Assembly (NCBI RefSeq): GCF_001968985.1
Contig: NZ_MOEN01000004.1
Coordinates: 1-64,000, forward strand
Source: Desulfurobacterium indicum
GTDB lineage: Bacteria > Aquificota > Aquificia > Desulfurobacteriales > Desulfurobacteriaceae
Direction: 5' to 3'
Length of the DNA stretch: 64,000 bases
Shown piece by piece: positions 35,608 to 43,540 of the stretch. Positions within the stretch are counted from its first letter, which is position 1; every line of letters starts with the position of its first letter. The notes beneath the pieces are model-generated. The model was not told the origin of the DNA. It did not search any database and was given only the letters and a program-made list of their open reading frames with translations. Position numbers and translations under genes: made by a program.

Positions 35608-36804
35608 ATGATAGAGATAGAGACGATACTTCACTACTTCGGAAGCAACAAAAAAAGAACAGTCCTGGCGGTTATAGGTGTTGCCATCGGTGTTTTTTCA
35701 CTGGTGCTGATGATGGGAATAACTGGTGCCATGAAAAACAAGGTAAACGAATATCTGGGAGACCTTGGAAGTCAGGTTTTTGTCGTTATTCCCGGAGAAG
35801 TTAAAAACCTCGGCGGAAGACTGCTCCAGGTTAAATTTTTCCCGACACTTACGTTAAAAGATGCTAAAGCCATAAAAGAAAGATGTGTCCTCGTAAAAGA
35901 AACTTCTCCTATAAAAGAAGTTTATCCACCTGTTCATGCAAACGGCAAGTTTTCAACACCGAAAGTTCTGGGAGTTGATGAGAACTATGCAGAAATAACA
36001 TCATCTTATCCTGCCGCTGGTAGATTTATAACAAAAGACGACGTGGAAGAATTTAGACAAGTTGCCGTTATCGGTGTTGAAGTGGCACAGGACCTTTTCG
36101 GTGAAAAGTATCCGGTCGGAAAAATACTCTACCTTTACAACGCTCCGTATAAAATTATCGGTGTTCTACCGCAAAAGGGAACTGATATCTCCGGCGAAAA
36201 CCTGGATAACAGAGTTCTTGTTCCAATCAGCTGTGCAGTTAGAAGGCTGGAAAATGTCGATTACATAGACAGTATTTATGTTCTTCCAGTATCCGAAAAG
36301 GTCGTAAACGAAGCAATGAAAGAAGTTGCTTCGCTGCTTAAAAAAAGACATAAGAAAAAAGATTTCTCGATCAGCCGTTACGAAGATCTTGTAAACACTC
36401 AGAAGGAAGCGATGGAAATATTCTCCGTTCTCAGCGTAACAGTAGCAACAATTGCCTTCAGCGTCGGAGCTCTCGGAATACTTGCAGTCATGACATTATC
36501 AGTCTATGAAAGGCTTGTTGAAATCGGTATCAGAAGAGCTTTCGGAGCAACAAAACTGGACATCTTTAAGCAGTTTCTCTTAGAAGCAACCATACTTTCA
36601 TTAAGCGGCTCAATTTCAGGTGCAGTGATAGCAACCGGACTTGTAAACATCATCGCCAAAATAGCAAAATGGCAACCTTACATTCCAATAAAGGGGATCT
36701 TCATATCAATAGCCCTGTCAATAATAGTAGGACTGATAGCAGGAGTTTATCCAGCAATGAGAGCTACATCCTTTGAGCCAAAGGAGATATTGAAAGATGC
36801 ATGA
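35608..36804 (+). CDS. MacB-like ABC permease 2 (MacB-PCD/FtsX domains)
   Basis: A second 398-residue permease with the same topology as its neighbour: helix RTVLAVIGVAIGVFSLVLMMGIT, a periplasmic domain, then the FtsX triplet with ERLVEIGIRRAFGATKLDIF near 310. The two are clearly paralogous but diverged, suggesting a heterodimeric pump. Its end overlaps the TtuB-like gene by 8 nt, so the efflux operon may read through into the tRNA-thiolation genes. Confidence 0.9.
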   Translation: MIEIETILHYFGSNKKRTVLAVIGVAIGVFSLVLMMGITGAMKNKVNEYLGDLGSQVFVVIPGEVKNLGGRLLQVKFFPTLTLKDAKAIKERCVLVKETSPIKEVYPPVHANGKFSTPKVLGVDENYAEITSSYPAAGRFITKDDVEEFRQVAVIGVEVAQDLFGEKYPVGKILYLYNAPYKIIGVLPQKGTDISGENLDNRVLVPISCAVRRLENVDYIDSIYVLPVSEKVVNEAMKEVASLLKKRHKKKDFSISRYEDLVNTQKEAMEIFSVLSVTVATIAFSVGALGILAVMTLSVYERLVEIGIRRAFGATKLDIFKQFLLEATILSLSGSISGAVIATGLVNIIAKIAKWQPYIPIKGIFISIALSIIVGLIAGVYPAMRATSFEPKEILKDA

Positions 36805-37003
36805 AATAGTCGTTGAAATAGCAGGAGAGGAGAAAAAAATCCCCATAAAGAAACGCTCAATAAGAGTTGATTCTATTCTGGAAAAACTTTCCATATATCC
36901 GGAAACCGCTGTTGTCGTAAAAGGAAAAGAACTTCTGTGCGATGACGATAGAATAAATGCAGGAGAAAAGGTTAAAATAATTGTAGCTACTTCCAAAGGT
37001 TAA
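36797..37003 (+). CDS. TtuB/ThiS/MoaD-like ubiquitin-fold sulfur carrier
   Basis: A 68-residue beta-grasp protein: HEIVVEIAGEEKKIPI, then SIRVDSILEKLSIYPETAVVVKGKELLCDDDRINAGEKVKIIVATSKG. The pattern 'L..L.i.pe.vvV..ge.l..dd.i..gd.v.ii.a.s.G' is that of TtuB/ThiS. It lies just ahead of ttuA, so it is the probable sulfur donor for tRNA 2-thioribothymidine. The C-terminus is Lys-Gly rather than the usual Gly-Gly needed for thiocarboxylation; a single terminal Gly may suffice. Confidence 0.78.
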   Translation: MHEIVVEIAGEEKKIPIKKRSIRVDSILEKLSIYPETAVVVKGKELLCDDDRINAGEKVKIIVATSKG

Positions 37004-37013
37004 GGCGGTTTTA

Positions 37014-37946
37014 ATGTTATGTAAAATCTGCAAAGCGAAAGGAAAAAGAGAGAAGGCAGTTATTTTCATACGACATCACAGATTAGCACTATGTAAAAAG
37101 CATTTTCTAGAATGGTTTCAAAAGCAAACACTTAAGACCATAAAACACTTCTCTATGTTCAAGAAAAATGAAAAAATAGGTGTCGCTGTTTCCGGCGGTA
37201 AAGACAGTTTATCCTTGTGGCAGCTATTAACAGAAGCTGGATTCGAAACTGTAGGCATTCACATATCCCTTGGAATAGATACAGAAGATTACTCAAAAAA
37301 GTCTCTTAACCTATGCCAAAAACTTGCAGAAAAAATAAACAAACCTCTCATTGTTTTTGATTTAAAGAAAGAATTTGAACATACCATAGAAGAGATAGCA
37401 AAACTTTCAGGAAGAAAAGATATCTGCTCCATATGCGGAACATTTAAAAGATATATCATGAATAAAGTGGCACTCAAAGAAAACCTATACGCAATAGCAA
37501 CAGGACATAACCTCGATGATGAGTCCGCCGTTCTTCTTTCAAACACGATAAGATGGGAAATCGGATATCTCGGCAGACAGTATCCTGTTTTACACGAAAG
37601 GGAAGGATTTGCAAGAAAAGTAAAACCATTCTGCTTTTTAACAGAAAAAGAAATAGTAAGTTATGCAATTTTAAAAGGAATAGACTTTATGGAAACCGGA
37701 TGTCCAAATGCAAAAATGGCAACATCTCCCGCATATAAGCAGGCTCTCGCATATCTTGAACATAAAATGCCAGGAACAAAACTGAGGTTTTACAAAGAGT
37801 TTTTGAAAAAAGCAAAACCGATATTTGAAAAAGAAACAAAAGAAGAATACGACCTCACACCTTGCAAAATATGCGGAATGCCAACAACCGCAGATATCTG
37901 CTCTGTTTGTAGAATTCTTGAAAAAATAAGAGGTGTAGATGCTTAA
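37014..37946 (+). CDS. ttuA: tRNA-5-methyluridine-54 2-sulfurtransferase (TtuA)
   Basis: A 310-residue TtuA/TtcA-family enzyme that makes 2-thio-ribothymidine at tRNA position 54, which stabilises tRNA at high temperature. An N-terminal zinc finger (CKICKAKG...CKKH) is followed by the ATP PP-loop VAVSGGKDSLS (about 57-67), catalytic cysteines CSICGTFKR (about 139-147) and C in METGCPNAKM near 229, and a C-terminal zinc finger CKICGMPTTADICSVC. The order carrier-ttuA supports TtuB-dependent sulfur delivery. mqnA overlaps its end by 8 nt. Confidence 0.9.
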   Translation: MLCKICKAKGKREKAVIFIRHHRLALCKKHFLEWFQKQTLKTIKHFSMFKKNEKIGVAVSGGKDSLSLWQLLTEAGFETVGIHISLGIDTEDYSKKSLNLCQKLAEKINKPLIVFDLKKEFEHTIEEIAKLSGRKDICSICGTFKRYIMNKVALKENLYAIATGHNLDDESAVLLSNTIRWEIGYLGRQYPVLHEREGFARKVKPFCFLTEKEIVSYAILKGIDFMETGCPNAKMATSPAYKQALAYLEHKMPGTKLRFYKEFLKKAKPIFEKETKEEYDLTPCKICGMPTTADICSVCRILEKIRGVDA

Positions 37947-38748
37947 AGTGGGGAAAATTGAGTATATAAATGTTCTTCCTGTATATTTTGGATTCATCGA
38001 CGGTGTCATTCCCTTCGAATACCAATTTAAAGAAGCAGTCCCATCTGCGTTAAACGAACTTTTAAGGGAAGGAAAAATAGACATAAGTCCCATATCTTCT
38101 TACGAATTCATAACAAACAGTGAAAAGTACTTCCTATTTCCCAATTTCTCTATATCTTCTTTTGGAGAGGTTAAAAGTGTTCTCTTCTTTTCAAAACTTC
38201 CGATTCATCAACTTCACAGGAAAGATGTATGGCTTACAAAAAGCTCAATGACATCAAGAGCTCTCATCGAATATCTCCTTAAAAACAGATATGGGGTAGA
38301 ACCCAACTACTACTATTACAGCATGAAAGAAGGTAATCTTCCAAAAAGTGCAACGGCAGTTCTCGCAATCGGTGATGATGCGTTTAAATTCTTAAAAGAC
38401 AAAAATTTCCGTTTTATATACGATCTCGGAGAAGAGTGGAAAAACATATACGATCTTCCTTTCGTTTTTGCAGTGTGGGCGGTAAGGCGCCAAACTGTTG
38501 AAAACCAGCCTTTATCCGTAAAAAAAATCTACAATAAATTTTTAGAATCTAAAAAATATGGGCTAAATCACTTAAAAAAAATAGCAGCAAGATACGCTCC
38601 CAGGGTCGGACTAACGGAAAAAGAGTGTATGGAATATTTTAAATGTCTAAATTACGATTTTACAAACCTTCATAAAAAAGCCATCAACAAGTTCGCACAG
38701 TTATTAGGTTTTGACATAAAGGTAGAAAAATTTCTACTTTCTATGTGA
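37939..38748 (+). CDS. mqnA: Chorismate dehydratase (MqnA), futalosine menaquinone pathway
   Basis: A 269-residue periplasmic-binding-fold enzyme that dehydrates chorismate to 3-enolpyruvylbenzoate, the first step of futalosine-dependent menaquinone synthesis. Seen: KVGKIEYINVLPVYFG at the start, the family motif ISPISSYEFITNSEKYFLFPNFSISSFGEVKSVLFFS (about 53-90), SMTSRALIEYLL near 108, ATAVLAIGDDAF near 143 and LPFVFAVWAVRR near 173. It indicates a menaquinone-based respiratory chain. Confidence 0.93.
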   Translation: MLKVGKIEYINVLPVYFGFIDGVIPFEYQFKEAVPSALNELLREGKIDISPISSYEFITNSEKYFLFPNFSISSFGEVKSVLFFSKLPIHQLHRKDVWLTKSSMTSRALIEYLLKNRYGVEPNYYYYSMKEGNLPKSATAVLAIGDDAFKFLKDKNFRFIYDLGEEWKNIYDLPFVFAVWAVRRQTVENQPLSVKKIYNKFLESKKYGLNHLKKIAARYAPRVGLTEKECMEYFKCLNYDFTNLHKKAINKFAQLLGFDIKVEKFLLSM

Positions 38749-38790
38749 AACTCCTATATTTTCCTTTAACAACTATCTACGGAGAAACAC

Positions 38791-39714
38791 ATGCACATAG
38801 ACTTTTTCAAGCTCTACCTTATGATTATCTCTTCAATTACATTTGGTTATCTGATAGCAGCCATAAGTGTAGAAACAGGTTTTATAAACTGGCTCGGTCT
38901 CAAAACGGTAAAATTTTCCAAACTTGGGATTCATCCTCTTTTATCACCAATACCTGTATTATATCTTGTAAGTCCAAGGGCAGCTCACCTCCACGCTTCC
39001 GAGTTATTAAAAAAAGGAAAAATAAAACCAAAAGATATCTATATTGCAGCAGCTGCATCAAACTTTCCAATGAGAATAACATTCCTCTATAGATACTACT
39101 TCCCTGTTTTAATTCCTTTAATAGGTTATCTTGCAGTTTATTACGGCCTTTTAAGACTTGCTTTTGACACAATTATCTTAATTGCAGTTCTTATAATAGG
39201 AAAAAGACTTTACAAAAACACAAAACATTCTGATGAAAAGATAGAAAAAGTTAATATTATATTCAATTTTCAAACTCTAAAAAAAGGAGTGATAAATGGC
39301 ATTAAAGAGAGCCTTAAGTTTATAGTAAAGTTCTCTCCTTTATTCATTTTTATAATTTATTTAATCAGTAAAGGAATAATGGCAAAAATGCTAACTGTAA
39401 TGTCTCCTGTGTTAAAGTGGATAGGACTTGATGACCTTGAAGCAACTTATGTTGCAACTGCTGCAATAAGTCCACCTGTAGCTTATGGACTTATTAAAAT
39501 AATGCTTGCAAAACACTATCCAACAACAAAAATCCTCGGCACAATGTTTTTAGGCAACGCTATTTTTACATTCTTAAGAGCATGGTGGGCTTATGTTCTC
39601 CCATACTATTACGGATTATACCCTTTAAACGTAACTTTTATGTTAATCTCCATACAAAGCTTTATGCCTGCAACGTATAATCTGCTAATGGGCATACTAC
39701 TTTCAAGGATTTAA
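38791..39714 (+). CDS. Gate/nucleoside-recognition-domain integral membrane protein
   Basis: A 307-residue polytopic membrane protein with about eight hydrophobic helices. The ends resemble the 'Gate' (nucleoside recognition) domain halves of SpmA/SpmB and YjiH-like proteins: a first unit around residues 10-100 (SPRAAHLHASELLKKGKIKPKDIYIAAAAS) and a second around 165-300 (VATAAISPPVAYGLIKIML). The function is unknown. GGAGAAA precedes ATG 38791. It closes the ttuA-mqnA run. Confidence 0.7.
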   Translation: MHIDFFKLYLMIISSITFGYLIAAISVETGFINWLGLKTVKFSKLGIHPLLSPIPVLYLVSPRAAHLHASELLKKGKIKPKDIYIAAAASNFPMRITFLYRYYFPVLIPLIGYLAVYYGLLRLAFDTIILIAVLIIGKRLYKNTKHSDEKIEKVNIIFNFQTLKKGVINGIKESLKFIVKFSPLFIFIIYLISKGIMAKMLTVMSPVLKWIGLDDLEATYVATAAISPPVAYGLIKIMLAKHYPTTKILGTMFLGNAIFTFLRAWWAYVLPYYYGLYPLNVTFMLISIQSFMPATYNLLMGILLSRI

Positions 39715-39770
39715 AATAAAAATCCATCAGAATTCAGCTCCAAATCAAATAACTTGTGAAATATAAAAAA

Positions 39771-42700
39771 CTAATTAACCTTATCTTTATCAATAAGAAA
39801 AATTCCTTTCATTTTTGATTCACCTTCTACCTGAATAAATCTACCGTTATCCCTAATGAACTCTAAAGCTTTACCAAAATAATTAGTATCCTTTAGCCTC
39901 TTACTGTTACCGACCATAATAAAAAGATGCTTTGCCCTGGAAATGGCAACATTAAGTAGGTTAGGTTTAGCATCTATAAAAGTTGTACTATCATTTTTCT
40001 GAACCACAGTTGACATTATAACTACCGGGGCTTCCTGTCCCTGAAATTTATGAACGGTTCCTATCTTTTTGGACTCCAACAACCCCTTTAACTCTTTCTG
40101 AAGTAACTTTTCTTGTTTTACAAACGGTGTTATTACTATTATTTTATCATTGGAATATCCTGTATTTATTAGTTCTTCTACCAAGCACTTTACCACTTTT
40201 GCCTCAATTAAGTTGGTATTTTTTTCTGTAGATTTCCCTTTGAGAACATCTACGAAAACCAAATGACTCCCGCCCACTTTGTTTAATCTTTCCAAATCCT
40301 TACCTTTAAGTGATGGAGTCGCTATCTCCAGCCGTTCGTAACCCGCTACAACCTTGAAGAGCTTAGCGATAGGTTCCTGGCATCTGCGGTGTGCATCTAG
40401 AAAACATGCTTCACCAAAGTCGTCGTAGTCACCGGTTTCGCAGCGGGCAGTTCGGTGATAGGTTGACGTTCTGGCCGGTGAATAGCGATTTATGAATTCT
40501 ATATTGTCGTTATAGAAGGTTTTATGAAAACGCTCAATCTCATCCTCGGGAACCGCAACCACGGGTTCCAATTGTAAAGGATCGCCTACCGAAATAACCT
40601 TTTCGGAAAAGTATACAGATGGATAACTCAAGTGTGGTAAAGCCATTGCCGCCTCGTCTACATAAAGAATGTGTATAGGTTTATAGAACTCCTTTTTAAG
40701 AAGGTCTTTAACTTTTTCGAATATATAGGGCGCAGAATGAAGGCTGGAAAAGTGCACGGGATAAACCAGAGAGAGATATCGGTAAAATTTTTCTATTCCC
40801 AAATCTTTTACTATTTCTCTACCTTTGCTTACGTCGTCTTTGTTGCCCATCAGTAATTTAAAAGCATCCAAGGCCTTTAGAATGTCTTCTTTTTGTCTTA
40901 ATGCTTCAAGGTATAAAAACCTAGAGGCTAAGACAAAGAGCTTTCTATTTGTTTCAACGGTTAGTAACTTCCAAAGTTTTAAAAAATCCAATTGACCATT
41001 AAATTGACCATTAATGAGTTCACTTGCATTTAACTGTAAGTTTAATCCCTTTTCTTTTAAAGTTTCCTCTATTTGGTCTTTCTTAATTGTCAGTTTTTCG
41101 GTAAGTTCTAACTTTTCCCGTCGTAAATCAACGATCTGTTCTATAACCGGCAAATTATTTAAATAGATATCATCTGGTTTTTCTTCTAAAAGACGTTTCG
41201 CCTCTAGATGTAGATTTTTCAACTTTTTAAGATTTTGAAGAGCCTTTTTGGCATCGAGTTCAAAATTTACACCTAAGACATTTAACACTTTTTGATTTTT
41301 AATCAAAAACTTTTCGATCTCTTTCTTTTCTCTTTTTAGGAAGAGATCCATAATTCTGTCAACTATATTACGTTTTTGCAAATATTGTTCCAATTCAATC
41401 ACACTTTTTATGAAATCTTTATTCATTAGTAAGGGTAAATTTTTAAAATCAAATCCAATTGAATTGAGATCCTCAAGCCACCTCCTTGTTTTCTCAATAT
41501 TTTCCTCCAAATCTTTTAAGTCCTCATTGACCAAATTGGAGAAAGCAGATGGGCGTTTTGATATTTCATTTAGCCTTGTTTCGACTTCGTCAAGGTGTTG
41601 CTCTAACTTCCGTATCTCTTCAATCTTTTCTATAAGAAACTTTAAAGTTTCCGCGGTTTTATCTAGTGAAGAATAGAGCTTTAACAACTCTCGTTTGGTA
41701 TTTTCGTACTCCTCACCGTTAAATTGATCTTTTTTTAATCGCTCTGCCAGGTTTTCAACCCTCTCCAATGATTTTTGTATGTTTTTCTTTTTTCCACCAA
41801 CGAAATAAAAACCGTATCCTTCCGCATAAAGTGGAATTTCCTTAAATTCTTTTGGTATTTCTTTCTTGCCATCCGTTTGTGTCAGTTCAAACTCCCTGGC
41901 GGCGTTTTCAACAGCTTTATTTGCCGTAGATGCTACCAATATAAGTGCGGAAAAATCTTTTTCATCTTTTACTATGCTTATGGCCCTTTCCACCAAGGTT
42001 GAGGCTATAATCGCCATCAGAACGGTGGTTTTTCCCGTTCCCGGAGGACCTTGAACCGCTATCAGATTTTCTCCCTCTGCCTTCTTCTGAAGTAAAAGAG
42101 CCTGACCCCTGCTCAGCTCAAATTTATGAAAGGTTCCAAACCAAGGAACGGAGCTCGGTTCGTTGTATTTGTCAAAACCTACGGTTTGCTCTCCGAAAAA
42201 ATATCTGTGTGCTGCTGAATTTTCCTTCGGTTGAGGGAAATCGCTAACCAAATCTTTTAATATCGTTTCCACCTTTTGCCCTTCGAAGTATTCGAAGTCT
42301 CTTGTTTTATCGGTGGTAATTACAAAATCAAAAGATGCTAGCTCATACGTACTTTTTTTAATTTTTCCTCCTAACCAATTTTTAAATTCTTTGTAAACTC
42401 CCTCAAAAGTATCAGCATCTGAAGTTCTCATTCCAGACAGAGAAAGAAAATCTTTTAACAAACTTAACAAAGGTTTTTTAGTTAATTCGTCAATTTCCTG
42501 TGGTTCAAAATTGAGAGCTCTGACCAAAACCGGTTTTGCAACAAAAAAATCGCTAAATGATTCTGTATCAATTTCTATTTTCTCTATCTCTTTATCAGCA
42601 TCTTTCTTAATTATAAATAGCGGTAAATAGGTCTCTTCACCATTTCTTTTTCTTTTCAGAACAGGAAAACCTAAATAAATCTGACTTCCTTCGTTTAAAG

Positions 42701-42902
42701 TTTTCTTAAGTTCATCTGGTATAAAAATTGTTAATTTATTGCCTTCAACTTTTATTCTATTATTACTTTCAATCCCTATTCCACTGCTTAAGGTTGCTCT
42801 TTTATAATCATCAAATCCTTCAGCTTTTATCTTTAAATTGTGTAACTTTTCCAATTCTAAATATTCCAACCATGATTTCAAAATCTCTTTATATTGCACC
42901 AC
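39771..42902 (-). CDS. Large SF1 (DNA2/NAM7-Upf1-like) helicase, possible defense gene
   Basis: A 1043-residue protein. Walker A is AVQGPPGTGKTTVLMAI near 283, Walker B ILYVDEAAMALPHL near 752 followed by VISVGDPLQLEPV (motif III), and SF1 motifs V/VI near 965-1015 (TVHKFQGQEAPVVIMS, LLNVAISRAKHLFIMVGN). About 450 residues with long coiled coils lie between motif I and II, an unusual insertion. The N-terminal 250 residues are unrecognised. The start is GTG 42902. It is isolated, oriented against its neighbours and beside gene debris, as for a mobile or defense gene. The role is unproven. Confidence 0.85.
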   Translation of the reverse strand: MVQYKEILKSWLEYLELEKLHNLKIKAEGFDDYKRATLSSGIGIESNNRIKVEGNKLTIFIPDELKKTLNEGSQIYLGFPVLKRKRNGEETYLPLFIIKKDADKEIEKIEIDTESFSDFFVAKPVLVRALNFEPQEIDELTKKPLLSLLKDFLSLSGMRTSDADTFEGVYKEFKNWLGGKIKKSTYELASFDFVITTDKTRDFEYFEGQKVETILKDLVSDFPQPKENSAAHRYFFGEQTVGFDKYNEPSSVPWFGTFHKFELSRGQALLLQKKAEGENLIAVQGPPGTGKTTVLMAIIASTLVERAISIVKDEKDFSALILVASTANKAVENAAREFELTQTDGKKEIPKEFKEIPLYAEGYGFYFVGGKKKNIQKSLERVENLAERLKKDQFNGEEYENTKRELLKLYSSLDKTAETLKFLIEKIEEIRKLEQHLDEVETRLNEISKRPSAFSNLVNEDLKDLEENIEKTRRWLEDLNSIGFDFKNLPLLMNKDFIKSVIELEQYLQKRNIVDRIMDLFLKREKKEIEKFLIKNQKVLNVLGVNFELDAKKALQNLKKLKNLHLEAKRLLEEKPDDIYLNNLPVIEQIVDLRREKLELTEKLTIKKDQIEETLKEKGLNLQLNASELINGQFNGQLDFLKLWKLLTVETNRKLFVLASRFLYLEALRQKEDILKALDAFKLLMGNKDDVSKGREIVKDLGIEKFYRYLSLVYPVHFSSLHSAPYIFEKVKDLLKKEFYKPIHILYVDEAAMALPHLSYPSVYFSEKVISVGDPLQLEPVVAVPEDEIERFHKTFYNDNIEFINRYSPARTSTYHRTARCETGDYDDFGEACFLDAHRRCQEPIAKLFKVVAGYERLEIATPSLKGKDLERLNKVGGSHLVFVDVLKGKSTEKNTNLIEAKVVKCLVEELINTGYSNDKIIVITPFVKQEKLLQKELKGLLESKKIGTVHKFQGQEAPVVIMSTVVQKNDSTTFIDAKPNLLNVAISRAKHLFIMVGNSKRLKDTNYFGKALEFIRDNGRFIQVEGESKMKGIFLIDKDKVN

Positions 42903-43114
42903 TTTTATCCTTAAATTTAGTTTTAAGCAAGAAGATTTTTATCTTTACATCATTTTTCCTACCTAATTTTTCCCCTACCTAGTTAATGTTTTCTTATTGT
43001 ACCAAAAATATTCTTCAGCAAATTTACAGGTAGTGTACGATATTTTGTATAAGCTGGAGGAATGAAGTAACCTATTGGGAACACTCCACAAATACCAACT
43101 CCGAAAGGAGAAAA
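42903..43114. other. A/T-rich spacer upstream of the helicase
   Basis: No ORF or RNA gene is apparent. It contains two copies of a CCTACCTA-type octamer separated by a T/C run (about 42958-42979), which could be an operator for the helicase, and a GGAGGAATG near 43060 that opens only a two-codon frame. Confidence 0.4.
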
Positions 43115-43268
43115 ATGGAACTGCAAAAGATTTTACTAAACCTTATTAAAGAGTATGGTAAAGTAAACCTTAGAGCCAATTATAATAGATGAAAGAGAAG
43201 TGTTCCTTAAAGAATATGGAAAGACAAAAAAAGAGATTCAGGAAATGTTCTTTAGTAAATGCCCCTAA
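43115..43268 (+). pseudogene. Frameshifted small ORF, relative of the gene ending at position 48
   Basis: A good AAAGGAG site precedes ATG 43115. The frame reads MELQKILLNLIKEYGKVNLR and stops at 43192. One frame over, EPIIIDEREVFLKEYG continues to a stop at 43268. Joined by a one-base shift these give about 50 residues whose tail matches the tail of the partial gene at 1-48. The function is not recognised. Confidence 0.5.
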
Positions 43269-43293
43269 ATGGCTTACATAAAATCATTAACAC
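43233..43293 (+). repeat. Diverged repeat, copy 2 (partner at 13-72)
   Basis: This 61-bp stretch is about 79% identical to 13-72 and covers the end of the frameshifted small ORF plus the first codons of the YgjP-like fragment. The copies are in the same orientation, 43 kb apart. Confidence 0.55.
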
Positions 43294-43514
43294 TTTTGAA
43301 AACACGATGGGGAACATGCAATCCAAAAGCAAAGCGAATATGGCTAAATTTAGAACTTATCAAAAAACCAACAGAATGCCTTGAATATGTAATACTACAC
43401 GAACTTGCCCACTTTATAGAAAGACACCACAACAAAAACTTCAAGGCAATCCTTGATAAATATATGCCTAACTGGAAAATTACCAAAGATAAACTAAATA
43501 AGCTTAATTTATAA
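43269..43514 (+). pseudogene. YgjP-like (DUF45) metallopeptidase, C-terminal fragment
   Basis: An 81-residue ORF holding only the catalytic third of YgjP/DUF45 zinc peptidases: TRWGTCNPKAKRIWLNLELI, then EYVILHELAHFIERHHNKNFKAILDKYMPNWK, with the HELAH zinc motif and downstream His. Full-length members have about 230 residues with a beta-rich N-terminus, which is absent here (an in-frame stop lies directly upstream). DUF45 genes often neighbour type I restriction genes. It could be a functional mini-protein, but truncation is more likely. Confidence 0.7.
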
Positions 43515-43536
43515 AAAGGGGAGGCTTCTCCCCTTT
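43515..43536. terminator. Terminator between the YgjP fragment and katG
   Basis: AAAGGGGAG, GCTT loop, CTCCCCTTT with a T-rich tail on the plus strand and A-rich start (T-rich on minus), between two convergent stop codons. Confidence 0.85.
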
Positions 43537-43540
43537 CTTT

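Noticed and set aside
38745-39092. 115-residue plus-strand ORF overlapping the Gate-domain gene
   Set aside because: Out of frame with the clearly membrane-like 307-residue protein and without recognisable features.
39771-43300. Insertion sequence or transposon carrying the helicase
   Set aside because: No transposase ORF was seen and no terminal inverted repeats or target duplications were recognised; only the short diverged repeat with the left edge remains.
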